DNA of 64,000 nt from Streptomyces odontomachi (lineage in GTDB: Bacteria > Actinomycetota > Actinomycetes > Streptomycetales > Streptomycetaceae): contig NZ_JAMJWG010000029.1 in assembly GCF_024435355.1 (NCBI RefSeq), positions 50,835 through 114,834 of the forward strand. The letters are read 5' to 3'. Under the pieces are notes generated by a model. That model did no database searches. It saw only the letters and a program-made list of their open reading frames with translations, and was not told the DNA's origin. A program made the translations under genes and the position numbers. Positions 35,214 to 44,694 of the stretch are shown here, piece by piece. The stretch's first letter is position 1. Each line of letters opens with the position of its first letter.

Positions 35214-35453
35214 CAGGGCCGGCAGGTCGGGAGGCGGATGCCGAAGTCGTATGTGCCCTCCGGCGCGGCGCGCGGTGAGCTCCAGCCGGGCCAGCAGGTC
35301 GACGGCGGCCAGACCGCGCCCGCCGAGCGCCCGCGCATCACAGAGGACGACACCGCACCCGGCCACCGCCAGCCGGGCACGCACGTCGCCGCAGAGTCGG
35401 GCCAGGCCGTCGGGGCCGACGACGGCCGGCAGGATCAACGCTGGGGATGCCAT
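35109..35453 (-). CDS. STAS domain protein (anti-anti-sigma-like)
   Basis: This 114-residue product from ATG 35453 (the frame extends to 35510) has the STAS pattern ILPAVVGPDGLARLCGDVRARL, VVLCDARALGGRGLAAVDLLARLEL and GHIRLRHPPPDLPALLLLTGLSF. The usual phosphorylatable serine region DxSxxxxxD is replaced by DARALGGRGLAAVD, so phospho-control by an anti-sigma kinase is unlikely to be normal. It overlaps the ECF sigma gene tail-to-tail by 105 bp. STAS proteins beside SigG-type factors recur in Streptomyces. Confidence 0.7.
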   Translation of the reverse strand: MASPALILPAVVGPDGLARLCGDVRARLAVAGCGVVLCDARALGGRGLAAVDLLARLELTARRAGGHIRLRHPPPDLPALLLLTGLSFEVERQAEGREEPGGVQEGGEPGDPAG

Positions 35454-35605
35454 GGGGTCCACAGCAGGTAGACCGTGCGGGAGCGCGGTCCTCATCGGTG
35501 CAGCAGGCACGGGTACCGGGCAGTCCGGTGGCTGCCGGCGTCCTCGGGGTCGGGCGGGCGTCAGCCGGTTTCGACACAGCCGGTTTCGCCCCGGGGCCAG
35601 GCCGC

Positions 35606-36622
35606 TCAGTGCCTGCCCTGGGCCAGCCGGCTCAGCGCCTTCATGGCGTCACGCTCGATACGTGAGAGATCGCGAAGGATGTCGCCGGCCTGTACGAGGC
35701 ACTGCGCATCGCCTGCCGTACCGGCCTGCGTGACCAGTGCTGCGACTTCCGTCCACAGGGTGGCCGCCTCGGTGTACAGCTCGTGACCGGTGCGCAGGTG
35801 GCTGCTGTCGAGCAGGTGGGAGCATTCGGCGAGGAAGTCCCGGTAGAGGTTGCGGAACAGGGCGCCGCCGGTGCCGGCCTTCTCCATCAGAAGGGCGGCC
35901 TGGGGCAGGTCGCGTTCCGGGTCGTCGGTGCGCTGGAGCCAGGTCCGCACCAGCTTGCCGGCCTTCTCGATGCCTCGGTGACCCAGGTTGGCGATGGGCG
36001 GGTTGAGGAAGGCGTCGGCGCAGGCGGTGATGGCGGGAACGATCTGCCCCTGCGGCGCGGCCAGGTCCCCCGGAGCGGTGAGGGTGAAGGACCGCTGCCT
36101 GGCGGTCATCGGCCCGCGCGCGGCCCTGGCCTGGGCGAGGCTGGTCAGGCTGGTGGACACCGTGCCGCCCTGCTGGGCGGTGTCCACCAGGTAGGCGGTG
36201 TGGTCGTCGTAGCCGTACATGGCGACGACATGGCCGCCGAAGTGCACCTTCGTTCCGAAGTAGTCCAGGTGGTAGCTGTCGAGTTGGAGTCCGACCGGCT
36301 GGCCGGCGTCGATGGGCGCCGCCACGTTCTCCCACGCCTTGCGGGGGGACGCGGTCTCCTGGACCAGGAGCTCAAGACCGAGCGTGGTGGCCAGGTTCTT
36401 CGTGAGCTCGAAGGGCTTGACCCGCCCCCCGAGGAAGGGAAAGCCCATGTTCTTGCTGTCCCAGTAGATGAACGACAGCCCGGAGCCGAGTCCGAAGATC
36501 ATCGGCTCGGACAGGTCGAGCCCCTGGTGCCGCAGCAGCACTCCGAGAGCTGTCGTCTCGCAGTGCTGCGATGCACGGCGGTCGATGTCCAATACGGTGG
36601 CCACACCACACCCTGATCGCAT
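35606..36622 (-). CDS. BtrH-like protein (butirosin H N-terminal domain)
   Basis: The 338-residue protein matches the BtrH N-terminal domain with a DUF4872-type tail. It opens with RASQHCETTALGVLL (candidate nucleophile Cys), then FGLGSGLSFIYW and HFGGHVVAMYGYDDHTAYLVDT (candidate His and Asp), the Cys-His layout of a papain-like peptidase fold. In butirosin biosynthesis BtrH transfers an acyl group from carrier protein to an aminoglycoside. No carrier protein or aminoglycoside genes are near, so this orphan acts on something else, perhaps as amidase or acyltransferase. Confidence 0.8.
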   Translation of the reverse strand: MRSGCGVATVLDIDRRASQHCETTALGVLLRHQGLDLSEPMIFGLGSGLSFIYWDSKNMGFPFLGGRVKPFELTKNLATTLGLELLVQETASPRKAWENVAAPIDAGQPVGLQLDSYHLDYFGTKVHFGGHVVAMYGYDDHTAYLVDTAQQGGTVSTSLTSLAQARAARGPMTARQRSFTLTAPGDLAAPQGQIVPAITACADAFLNPPIANLGHRGIEKAGKLVRTWLQRTDDPERDLPQAALLMEKAGTGGALFRNLYRDFLAECSHLLDSSHLRTGHELYTEAATLWTEVAALVTQAGTAGDAQCLVQAGDILRDLSRIERDAMKALSRLAQGRH

Positions 36623-36634
36623 GAAGGTCAGCTT

Positions 36635-37240
36635 TCAGACACCGTCGGGGAACTCGCTGGTGTCGAGATCCAATCCGATGGGCTTCGGGATGCTGATCGT
36701 GTCGCCGAACTTCACCGCATGGTGTACGCGGTACACCTCACCCACGGGCTCTTGATAGAGGGTCACGGTGGGACCACCGGGCGACCAGGCATCGATGAGC
36801 AGGTAGAACGGGACACCCGCTGCGGCGTACCCGGCGGTCTTGGTGATGCGGTCGGCCGCGGCGTTCGATTTCGAGGTGATCTCGACGACCAGTTCAGCCG
36901 CAGCAGCGGGGATGTAATACTCCGACTCCGCATCCAGGAGCGCCGCCTTAGGGGCCACAGCGATATCCGGAATGAACAACCCCCGCCTCGAAATCACAGC
37001 GGTCCCAAGGGTTTGAAAAACACCCCAGTCAACCGGAATGACGTTATACAGCGACCGGTGGACCAGGTCGGCAATGAGATTGTGGACATTCGACGGCGGC
37101 GGAACCACGGTGACGATCCCCTCGATGATCTCCACCGTGCAGCCCTCAGGTACGTCCGTCTCCTCCCAGATCCGGACCAGCTCATCCCACGTGTACTCGT
37201 GGCCGCTGGCCCACGCGTGGTCGACGGTGAGTGCGCTCAT
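36635..37240 (-). CDS. Uma2/DUF820 family putative endonuclease
   Basis: The 201-residue protein has the Uma2 layout: YTWDELVRIWEE, VEIIEGIVTVVPPPSNVHN, RRGLFIPDIAVAPKAAL (first acidic residue) and AAELVVEITSKSNAAADRITK (ExK-like), a PD-(D/E)XK fold. These proteins are numerous in Streptomyces and cyanobacteria; nuclease activity is predicted but mostly untested. It starts 97 bp upstream of the BtrH-like gene's own region with a 12-bp gap to that gene's start, on the same strand, so both may be co-transcribed. Confidence 0.85.
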   Translation of the reverse strand: MSALTVDHAWASGHEYTWDELVRIWEETDVPEGCTVEIIEGIVTVVPPPSNVHNLIADLVHRSLYNVIPVDWGVFQTLGTAVISRRGLFIPDIAVAPKAALLDAESEYYIPAAAAELVVEITSKSNAAADRITKTAGYAAAGVPFYLLIDAWSPGGPTVTLYQEPVGEVYRVHHAVKFGDTISIPKPIGLDLDTSEFPDGV

Positions 37241-37337
37241 GGCGGTATCTCCAATCAGTACGCCACCGACTACAGCATGCCGGACTCGATCGTCGCCGGT
37301 CTACCGAACACGTTCGCCCGAAAGGGATATCCCAGGA

Positions 37338-38636
37338 TCAGCCAATACGTTCATGCACAATCGGCCCCACCACGAACTCCGTCCCCGCCGGGGCGATGTC
37401 GTAGGACGAGGTGAGGGACTCGAGGGCGTGGGGGATGCGGTCGGGGGTGTCGGTGTGGAGGGTGAGGAGGGGGGCGCCTTCGGTGACGGGGTCGCCGGGC
37501 TTGGCGTGCAGGACGATGCCGGCGGCGGCCTGGACCGGGTCCTCCTTGCGGGCCCGGCCCGCGCCGAGGCGCCAGGCGGCGACGCCGACATCGTAGGCGT
37601 CGAGCCTGGTCAGGACGCCGGACGTGGCAGCGGTGACGGTGTGCGTCTCGCGGGCGTCGGGCAGCGGTGCGTCCGGGTCGCCGCCCTGGGCCGTGATCAT
37701 GCGGCGCCAGGCGTCCATCGCGGAGCCGTCGGCGAGCGCCTTCGCGGGGTCGGCGTCGGGCAGCCCCGCCGCGTCCAGCATCTCGCGGGCCAGCGCCAGG
37801 GTGAGCGCGACGACGTCCGCGGGGCCTTCGCCCGCCAGTACCTCCAGGGCCTCGCGGACCTCCAGGGCGTTGCCCGCGGTGCGCCCGAGCGGGGTGGACA
37901 TGTCGGTGACCAGCGCGACCGTGCGTACGCCGTGGTCGGTGCCGAGGCCGACCATGGTGCTGGCGAGTTCCCGGGCGTCGTCGAGGGTCTTCATGAAAGC
38001 GCCGGTGCCCACCTTCACGTCCAGCACCAGCGAGCCGGTGCCTTCGGCGATCTTCTTGGACATGATCGACGAGGCGATGAGCGGGATGGACTCCACGGTG
38101 CCGGTGACGTCGCGCAGGGCGTACAGCTTGCGGTCGGCGGGCGCGAGGCCCTCGCCGGCCGCGCAGACGACACAGCCGGCGGAGCCGAGGACGTCCAGCA
38201 TCTCCTTGTTCGACAGGCTGGCCCGCCAGCCCGGGATGGACTCCAGCTTGTCGAGCGTGCCGCCGGTGTGGCCGAGGCCGCGGCCGGAGAGCTGCGGCAC
38301 GACGGCACCGCAGGCCGCGACGAGCGGGGCGAGCGGAAGGGTGATCTTGTCGCCCACGCCACCGGTGGAGTGCTTGTCGGCGGTGGGCCGGGCGGCGCCG
38401 CCGGCCGCGGAGAGGTCGCCGGCGATGTCCAGGCGCTCGCCGGAAGCGATCATGGCGGCGGTCCAGCGGGCGATCTCCCTGCGGGTCATGCCGTTCAGGA
38501 GGATCGCCATGGCCAGGGCGGACATCTGCTCGTCCGCGACGGTGCCGCGGGTGTAGGCGTCGATGACCCAGTCGATCTGGGGGTCGGTGAGCTCGCCGTG
38601 GTCGCGCTTGGTGCGGATGATGTCGATGACGTCCAT
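37338..38636 (-). CDS. deoA: thymidine phosphorylase
   Basis: DeoA splits thymidine (and deoxyuridine) with phosphate into base and 2-deoxyribose-1-phosphate. The 432-residue product is full length. It shows LTDPQIDWVIDAYTRGTVADEQMSALAMAI at the N-terminus, the phosphate/nucleoside site KHSTGGVGDKITLPLAPL, SGRGLGHTGGTLDKLES and KVGTGAFMKTLDDARELA. It is the last gene of the minus-strand nucleoside unit, 120 bp after cdd. Confidence 0.95.
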   Translation of the reverse strand: MDVIDIIRTKRDHGELTDPQIDWVIDAYTRGTVADEQMSALAMAILLNGMTRREIARWTAAMIASGERLDIAGDLSAAGGAARPTADKHSTGGVGDKITLPLAPLVAACGAVVPQLSGRGLGHTGGTLDKLESIPGWRASLSNKEMLDVLGSAGCVVCAAGEGLAPADRKLYALRDVTGTVESIPLIASSIMSKKIAEGTGSLVLDVKVGTGAFMKTLDDARELASTMVGLGTDHGVRTVALVTDMSTPLGRTAGNALEVREALEVLAGEGPADVVALTLALAREMLDAAGLPDADPAKALADGSAMDAWRRMITAQGGDPDAPLPDARETHTVTAATSGVLTRLDAYDVGVAAWRLGAGRARKEDPVQAAAGIVLHAKPGDPVTEGAPLLTLHTDTPDRIPHALESLTSSYDIAPAGTEFVVGPIVHERIG

Positions 38637-38756
38637 CAGGTGGGTCCTGGGGGTCGGTGCGGGAGATCTGAAAGTGCGGGAGATCCGAACGTGGGGGTGG
38701 GCCCGGGGACGGCCGCGGGATCCGGCGGCGCGGGCGGCCGTCAGGTCGTCAGCCCA

Positions 38757-39185
38757 TCAGCCCAGCTTGTCCGGGCCGAAGGCGTCCGGGAGGAGGTCGC
38801 CCAGCGGGCGGAAGCCGGACGCGGTGTCGAGGATCAGGGTCGGGCCGCCGAACTCGTAGAGCAGCTGGCGGCAGCGGCCGCACGGCATCAGGGTCTCCCC
38901 CTTGCCGTCGACGCAGGTGAAGTGGGTGAGCCGGCCGCCGCCGGACAGGTGCAGCGCGGAGACGAGGCCGCACTCGGCGCACAGTCCGAGGCCGTACGAG
39001 GCGTTCTCCACGTTGCATCCGGTGATGGTGCGCCCGTCGTCGACGCGGGCCGCGGCGCCGACCGGGAAGCCCGAGTACGGGACGTAGGCCCGGCGCATGG
39101 CGCCCCGCGCGGCCTCGCGCAGGGCGTCCCAGTCCACCTCCGTACCGGCGCGCGCGCCGCCCTGGTCGCCCGGTGTCACGTGCAC
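38757..39185 (-). CDS. cdd: cytidine deaminase
   Basis: Cdd converts cytidine or deoxycytidine to uridine or deoxyuridine. The 142-residue product starts with GTG 39185, 19 bp after the permease stop. Zinc ligands and catalytic Glu are in LCAECGLVSAL (CAE) and LMPCGRCRQLL (PCxxC); substrate residues are in YVPYSGFPVGAAA and CNVENASYGLG. It belongs to the tetrameric small form. It feeds DeoA and pyrimidine salvage in the same operon. Confidence 0.95.
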   Translation of the reverse strand: MHVTPGDQGGARAGTEVDWDALREAARGAMRRAYVPYSGFPVGAAARVDDGRTITGCNVENASYGLGLCAECGLVSALHLSGGGRLTHFTCVDGKGETLMPCGRCRQLLYEFGGPTLILDTASGFRPLGDLLPDAFGPDKLG

Positions 39186-39204
39186 CGTCCCTGGCTGCCC
39201 TGCG

Positions 39205-40497
39205 TCATGTGCCCTGTCCCTTCCGGTAGCGCATGCCGTCGGCCCTGGGCATCCGCAGCCGCTGGGCGGACAGCGACAGCACCAGCAGGGTGACGACGTA
39301 CGGGGTGGCGCCGACGAAGTCGCCGGGCACCGAGTCCGTCAGCAGGTACCAGGCCAGCACCGCCACCGCGATGACGGCACTGGTCACGCCCTGCCACAGG
39401 GCCTTGCGATACAGCTTCCAACCGGCCAGCAGCGCCAGCAACACGACGAGCAGGAGCAGCAGCGCGTGCACGGTCTCGCCACCGTTGCGCAGCTGGAGGG
39501 CGTCGGCGTAGCCGAACAGGCCGGCGCCCATGGCGAGTCCGCCGGGCCGCCAGTTGCCGAAGATCATCGCGGCCAGGCCGATGTAGCCGCGGCCCCCGGT
39601 CTGACCCTCCAGGTAGATGTGCGAGTTGACCAGCGCGAGGAAGGCACCGCCGAGCCCGGCGAGGCCGCCGGAGACGGCGACGGCGGCGTACTTGTACGAG
39701 TAGACATGCACGCCGAGGGATTCGGCGGCGACGGGGTTCTCGCCGCAGGACCGCAGGCGGAGCCCGAAGGCGGTGCGCCACAGCAGCAGCCAGCTGCCGA
39801 CGAACAGCACCACGGCGACGACGGTGATCACGGAGAGCCCGGTCACCAGGCCGCCGAGCAGGCCGGCGAGGTCGGAGACGACGAACCAGTGGTGCTTGGC
39901 CACCGAGCCGAGACCGTCGGAGAGACCGGGCACGGTGATGTCGCCGAGGCTCTCGGCGGGCGGGGACTGCTTGGGGTTGCCGCCCTGGTCGACGGCGTCC
40001 CCGGTGGTGAAGCTGATCTTGGCCAGGTACTGGGTGGCGCCGAGTGCGAGGAGGTTGATGGCGACACCGGAGACGATGTGGTCGACGCCGAAGGTGACGG
40101 TGGCCACGGCGTGCACCAGACCGCCGATGACGCCGAAGGCGATGCCGCAGATCAGGCCGAGCCACGGATTGGTCTGCCAGCCGAGCCAGCCGGCGCCGAA
40201 CGTGCCCAGGATCATCATGCCTTCGAGGCCGATGTTGACCACGCCGGCCCGCTCGGACCACAGGCCCGCGAGACCGGCGAGCCCGATCGGCACGGCGAGT
40301 TCGAGCGCGGCGCCGATCTGGCCGACGGAGGTCAGCTGGTCGGCGCCGGTGATCAGGCGCACCACGGAGACCAGCGCCAGCGCACAGCCGAGCGCGAGAA
40401 GTATCTTCGCGGGCGTCCAGCGCCTGCTGCGCGAGCCGGCGCGTGCCGCGGGTGCGGCGGGTGGCGTCTGGGGCGCCTTCGTGATCTGGGTGGTCAT
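39205..40497 (-). CDS. nucleoside ABC transporter permease (second)
   Basis: Start ATG 40497 overlaps the stop of the previous permease gene (ATGA). The 430-residue product is a BPD_transp_2 permease with about nine or ten helices; IGLAGLAGLWSERAGVVNIGLEGMMILG and SLGVHVYSYKYAAVAVSGGLAGLGGAF are characteristic of the RbsC-like/YufQ-NupQ group. It pairs with the neighbouring permease, the ATPase and the BMP lipoprotein to import nucleosides. Confidence 0.92.
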   Translation of the reverse strand: MTTQITKAPQTPPAAPAARAGSRSRRWTPAKILLALGCALALVSVVRLITGADQLTSVGQIGAALELAVPIGLAGLAGLWSERAGVVNIGLEGMMILGTFGAGWLGWQTNPWLGLICGIAFGVIGGLVHAVATVTFGVDHIVSGVAINLLALGATQYLAKISFTTGDAVDQGGNPKQSPPAESLGDITVPGLSDGLGSVAKHHWFVVSDLAGLLGGLVTGLSVITVVAVVLFVGSWLLLWRTAFGLRLRSCGENPVAAESLGVHVYSYKYAAVAVSGGLAGLGGAFLALVNSHIYLEGQTGGRGYIGLAAMIFGNWRPGGLAMGAGLFGYADALQLRNGGETVHALLLLLVVLLALLAGWKLYRKALWQGVTSAVIAVAVLAWYLLTDSVPGDFVGATPYVVTLLVLSLSAQRLRMPRADGMRYRKGQGT

Positions 40498-41648
40498 CGC
40501 GCCACCTCCTTCTTCACGGTGGGGGCGGTGGCCTGGCGCGGTCCTGCGGCGAGCCGGCCGGCGGCCAGTTCGGCGCCGACCCGCTGCTGCTGCCGCCTGA
40601 GCCCGTAGCGGCGTACGACCTCGTAGGCGATGACGACGCAGAGCACGATGACGCCCTGGATGACGCCGAGGATCTCCTTGTCGTAGCCCTGGAACTCCAG
40701 GTGGTTCGTGGTGCGTTCCAGGAAGCCCCAGAGCAGGGCGCCGAGCGCGATGCCGACGGGGTGGTTGCGGCCCAGCAGGGCGATGGCGATGCCGGTGAAG
40801 CCGACACCGGCGGGGAAGTCGTTGCTGAACTGGTGGCTGTCGTTCAGCAGGGTCGGCATGCCGATCAGGCCAGCCACGGCGCCGGAGAGGATCATGCTGG
40901 TGGCGACCATCTTCTTCACGCTGACACCGCTGGCCGCGGCGGCCGACTCGGAGCGGCCCACGGCCCTCAGGTCGAACCCGAAGCGGGTGCGGCCCAGCAC
41001 GAACCAGAAGAGGACGCCGACCAGCGCGGCGATCACGATGAAGCCCCACAGCTCCCCCGCGGGGCCGGCGTTGAAGGCGAAGAAGTACGACGACTTCGGC
41101 AGCGGATGCGTGGACACCAGCGTGCCGGCCTTGTCGAGCTGGCCGAGCTGCTCCGGCTGGAGGAGGTAGCCGATGATCGCGGTGGCGATGGAGTTCAGCA
41201 TGATCGTGGCGATCACCTCGCTGACGCCCCGGACCACCTTGAGCAAGCCCGCTATCGCCGCCCAGATGGCACCGGTCGCCATCGCGCAGAGGATGATCAG
41301 CGGGACGGCGACGATCCCCGGCAGGGTGAGCGCCCCGCCGAGCACCGCGGCGAAGAACGCGGCGAGCCGGTACTGGCCGTCGACCCCGATGTTGAAGAGG
41401 TTCATCCGGAAGCCGATCGCGACCGCGACTCCGGCCAGGTAGTACATCGTCGCCTTGTTGAGGATGTAGACCTGGCTGTCGCTCGCCGAGCCGTAGCTGA
41501 GCATGTCGCTGAAGGCGGCGAACGGGTCCTTGCCGGTGGCCAGGAACACCACGGTGGTGACGACCAGCGCGGCGACGATCGCGAGGACCGGCGCCGCCAG
41601 CGCCAGGAGCAACCGCTCCTTGTCGATGCGTGCGGTCAGCTTCTTCAT
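40494..41648 (-). CDS. nucleoside ABC transporter permease (first)
   Basis: ATG 41648 overlaps the end of the ATPase gene by 4 bases. The 384-residue protein has YYLAGVAVAIGFRMNLFNIGVDGQYRLAAFFAAVLGG, and GRSESAAAASGVSVKKMVATSMILSGAVAGLIGM, typical of the YufP/NupP type BPD_transp_2 permeases. The C-terminal tail is polar and basic. Translational coupling on both sides keeps subunit amounts equal. Confidence 0.92.
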   Translation of the reverse strand: MKKLTARIDKERLLLALAAPVLAIVAALVVTTVVFLATGKDPFAAFSDMLSYGSASDSQVYILNKATMYYLAGVAVAIGFRMNLFNIGVDGQYRLAAFFAAVLGGALTLPGIVAVPLIILCAMATGAIWAAIAGLLKVVRGVSEVIATIMLNSIATAIIGYLLQPEQLGQLDKAGTLVSTHPLPKSSYFFAFNAGPAGELWGFIVIAALVGVLFWFVLGRTRFGFDLRAVGRSESAAAASGVSVKKMVATSMILSGAVAGLIGMPTLLNDSHQFSNDFPAGVGFTGIAIALLGRNHPVGIALGALLWGFLERTTNHLEFQGYDKEILGVIQGVIVLCVVIAYEVVRRYGLRRQQQRVGAELAAGRLAAGPRQATAPTVKKEVAR

Positions 41649-43266
41649 CGGGCGTCTTCGTCTTCCTGTGCTGCGGCGTCCGTGCGGGCGACCCCGGCCG
41701 CGGCGGCCTCGGTGGGGTGTTCCAGGTGGCCGGTGGCCGCGCCGGTCATGGCGGAGCCCAGCTCTTCGGGGGTGATGGTGGCCGGGTCGGCGTCGGCGAC
41801 CAGGCGGCCCCGGTACATCACCCGCAGCGCATCGGACAGGCCGATCAGCTCGTCCAGGTCGGCGGAGATCAGCAGCACCGCCAGGCCCTCGCGGCGCGCC
41901 TCGCGGATCTGGTCCCAGATCTGCGCCTGCGCGCCGACGTCGACACCGCGCGTGGGGTGCGCGGCGATCAGCAGCTTGGGCCGGTGGCTCATCTCGCGGC
42001 CGACGATCAGCTTCTGCTGGTTGCCGCCGGACAGCGAGGCGGCGGTCACGTCGATGCCGGGGGTGCGGACGTCGTACTCCTGGACGATCCGTCCGGTGTC
42101 GGCGCGTGCCGCCTTGGTGTCGATGAGGCCGCCGCGCGAGTTGGGCCGCTCGGTGACGTGGCCGAGGATGCGGTTCTCCCACAGCGGCGCTTCGAGCAGC
42201 AGCCCGTGACGGTGCCGGTCCTCGGGGATGTAGCCGACCCCGCTCTCCCGGCGGCGCCGGGTCGGCAGGTGCGCGATGTCGCGCCCGTCGAGGCTGACGG
42301 TGCCGCCGTCGGGCTCGCGGATGCCCATGATCGCCTCGACGAGTTCGGACTGGCCGTTGCCTTCCACGCCGGCGACGCCGAGCACTTCGCCGCGGTGGAT
42401 GGTGAACGCCACGTCGTCGAGGATGACCCGTTCGACCCCGTCGAGATCGGTCTGCGTCAGCCGGAGCCCGTCGACCTGGAGCACCGGGGTGTCGGTGACC
42501 GTGGACTCCTCGGTCTGCGGCGAGGGCAGTTCGCTGCCCACCATCAGCTCGGCGAGCTGCTTCGACGTGGTCGTGCGCGGGTCGGCGGTGCCGACGGTGG
42601 TGCCGCGCCGGATGACGGTGATCTCGTCGGCGACGGAGAGCACCTCGCCCAGCTTGTGCGAGATGAAGATGACGGTGAGGCCCTCGGACTTCAGCTCCCG
42701 CAGGTTGTCGAAGAGGGCGTCGACCTCCTGCGGCACCAGCACGGCGGTGGGCTCGTCGAGGATCAGCGTGCGGGCGCCGCGGTAGAGGACCTTGAGGATC
42801 TCCACGCGCTGCCGGTCGGCGACGCCGAGCTCTTCGACGAGCAGGTCGGGCCGTACGCCGAGCCCGTAGGCCTGGGAGATCTCCGTGATCTTCGCTCGGG
42901 CCCTGGCCCCGATGCCGTGCAGCTTCTCCGCGCCGAGGACGACGTTCTCCAGCACCGTCAGGTTCTCGGCGAGCATGAAGTGCTGGTGCACCATGCCGAT
43001 ACCGCGGGCGATGGCGTCGGCGGGGGTGTGCAGGGTGACCTGCTCGCCGGCGATGGTGATGGTGCCCTCGTCCGGCCGCTGCATGCCGTAGAGGATCTTC
43101 ATCAGGGTGGACTTGCCGGCGCCGTTCTCACCGCACAGGGCGTGCACGGTGCCCTGGTGGACGGTGATGTCGATGTCGCGGTTGGCGACGACACCCGGGA
43201 AGCGTTTGGTGATGCCGCGCAGCTCCACGGCGGCGGCCTGCGGTGGTGCGGGGCTGGACGCGTTGA
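41645..43266 (-). CDS. nucleoside ABC transporter ATP-binding protein (two nucleotide-binding domains)
   Basis: This fused ATPase resembles YufO/NupO and RbsA. Domain 1 has Walker A CGENGAGKSTLMKI, Q-loop MVHQHFMLAENLTV and Walker B LILDEPTAVL; domain 2 has VAGVEGNGQSEL (degenerate Walker A), SLSGGNQQKLIVGRE (signature) and LLIAAHPTRGVD. The frame runs up to ATG 43339 but that codon has no ribosome site. AGGAG (43279-43275) stands 8 bases before codon 43266, which is ATC followed by NASSPAPP. I place the start there provisionally as a possible AUC start; 43339 is the conventional alternative. Confidence 0.88.
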
Positions 43267-43515
43267 TGGCGCACTCTCCTCGAAGGGGGTGTCCGAGTCT
43301 CGGGAGGGTGGGGGTACGAGCCTCGGGAGCCGGTCGCATGGGGCTCGGGAGGGCGGGAGCGAGTGATCAGCTCGGAGGCGAGCACCGGCTCGGGAGGTGA
43401 GCCGGCGGGTCTCGCGGCGAGGGGGCGGCGAGGGCGCCGCCGTCCGGGTCAGCCCCGGTGGCGTCGGTGGGTGGCCGACGGCCGGGTCCCGCGCGGGGAG
43501 TCCCGGCCGGGTGGG

Positions 43516-43566
43516 CGCCGCGCACCGCTGAGTCCCGGCCCGGTGGCCGGGACCCGGTGCGCGGCG
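43516..43566 (-). terminator. double stem-loop between the BMP lipoprotein and ABC ATPase genes
   Basis: Outer arms cgccgcgcaccg (43516-43527) and cggtgcgcggcg (43555-43566) enclose inner arms gtcccggcc (43532-43540) and ggccgggac (43545-43553). It lies just after the lipoprotein stop. It probably attenuates read-through or protects the upstream message, giving more binding protein than transporter. Confidence 0.75.
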
Positions 43567-43582
43567 GGTCCCACGGCGAGGG

Positions 43583-44638
43583 TCACGGAGTGGTCTTGAC
43601 CTTCACCTGGCCGCTGACGATCCGCTCCCTGGCGTTGTCCAGCTTGGCCTGGATGTCCTTGATGTAGCCGCCGCTGGTGGCGAGCGAGACACCGTTCTTG
43701 GCGAGCGTGTAGGTGCTGACGCCGGTCTTCGGGCTGCCGTCCTTGACCGACTTGACCAGGTCGTAGACGCCGATGTCGACGTTCTTGACGACCGAGGTGA
43801 GGATCGAGGAGCGGTACTTCTTCAACCCGGGGACGTTGTACTGGTCGGAGTCCACGCCGATCGCCCAGGCGCCCGTGACGCCGTGCACCGCTTCGATCGC
43901 GCCGGTGCCGGAGGAGCCGGCCGCCGTGTAGATCACGTCGGTGCCCTTGTCGAGCATGCCCTGCGCGGCGGCCTTGCCCTTGTCCGGGCTGGCGAAGCCG
44001 GAGGTGTCGGAGCCGTGGCTGAGGTACTGCCGCTCGATCTTGATGCTCGGCTTGGTGTCCTTGACGCCCTGGACGAAGCCGGCCTCGAACTTCTTGATCA
44101 GCGGGACGTCGACGCCGCCTATGAAGCCGACGTGGTCCTTCTTCGTCTTCAGCGCCGCGGCCACGCCGGCCAGGTAGCTGCCCTCGTTCTCGGCGAACAG
44201 GATGTTGTCGACGTTCTTGGCGTCCACCTGGGAGTCGACGATGCCGAAGGTGGTCTTCGGGTGGGTCTTGGCGACCTTGGCCATCGACGCGGAGTAGGCG
44301 TAGCCGACGCCGATGACGGGGTTGTAGCCTGCCTCGGCGAGTTCGGTGAGGCGCTCCTCGCGGTCGGCCTCCGTGTCGGTGGTCTTCGCGGTGAGTTCCT
44401 TGACCTCGCCCTTGAACTCCGCCTTGGCGCGGTCGACGCCACGGGCGGCCGCATCGTTGAAGGAGTAGTCACCACGCCCGCCGACGTCGAAGGCTATGCC
44501 GACCTTGATGGCACCCTTGCCCCCGGAGGAGTCCGAGTCGGAATCCTTCTCGGAGGATGTACTGCCGCACGCGGTGGCGGTGATGGTGAGTGCTGCGGAC
44601 GCGAGACACGCAGCGGAGAACTTGGCTACCCGGCGCAA
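43583..44638 (-). CDS. BMP/PnrA-like nucleoside-binding lipoprotein
   Basis: TTG 44638 is chosen: AAGGAG lies six bases upstream and the product then begins (M)RRVAKFSAACLAS, a lipoprotein signal ending TATAC with Cys as lipid anchor; a GTG at 44671 is the other option. The mature protein shows the BMP family pattern: KVGIAFDVGGRGDYSFNDAA, NPVIGVGYAYSASM, FAENEGSYLAGVAAAL, GFIGGVDVPLIKKFEAGF and DVIYTAAGSSGTGAIEAV. It delivers purine or other nucleosides to the transporter encoded downstream. Its promoter carries the TCTACGCGCGT element shared with add. Confidence 0.93.
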   Translation of the reverse strand: MRRVAKFSAACLASAALTITATACGSTSSEKDSDSDSSGGKGAIKVGIAFDVGGRGDYSFNDAAARGVDRAKAEFKGEVKELTAKTTDTEADREERLTELAEAGYNPVIGVGYAYSASMAKVAKTHPKTTFGIVDSQVDAKNVDNILFAENEGSYLAGVAAALKTKKDHVGFIGGVDVPLIKKFEAGFVQGVKDTKPSIKIERQYLSHGSDTSGFASPDKGKAAAQGMLDKGTDVIYTAAGSSGTGAIEAVHGVTGAWAIGVDSDQYNVPGLKKYRSSILTSVVKNVDIGVYDLVKSVKDGSPKTGVSTYTLAKNGVSLATSGGYIKDIQAKLDNARERIVSGQVKVKTTP

Positions 44639-44694
44639 GGAAGGCTCCTTCAACCCGACCTGGAGCGCCACGTGCGGCGCTGGTTTCCGGCCGC

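Noticed and set aside
35606..37240. BtrH-like and Uma2 genes as an aminoglycoside biosynthesis cluster
   Set aside because: No aminocyclitol, carrier protein or glycosyltransferase genes accompany them.
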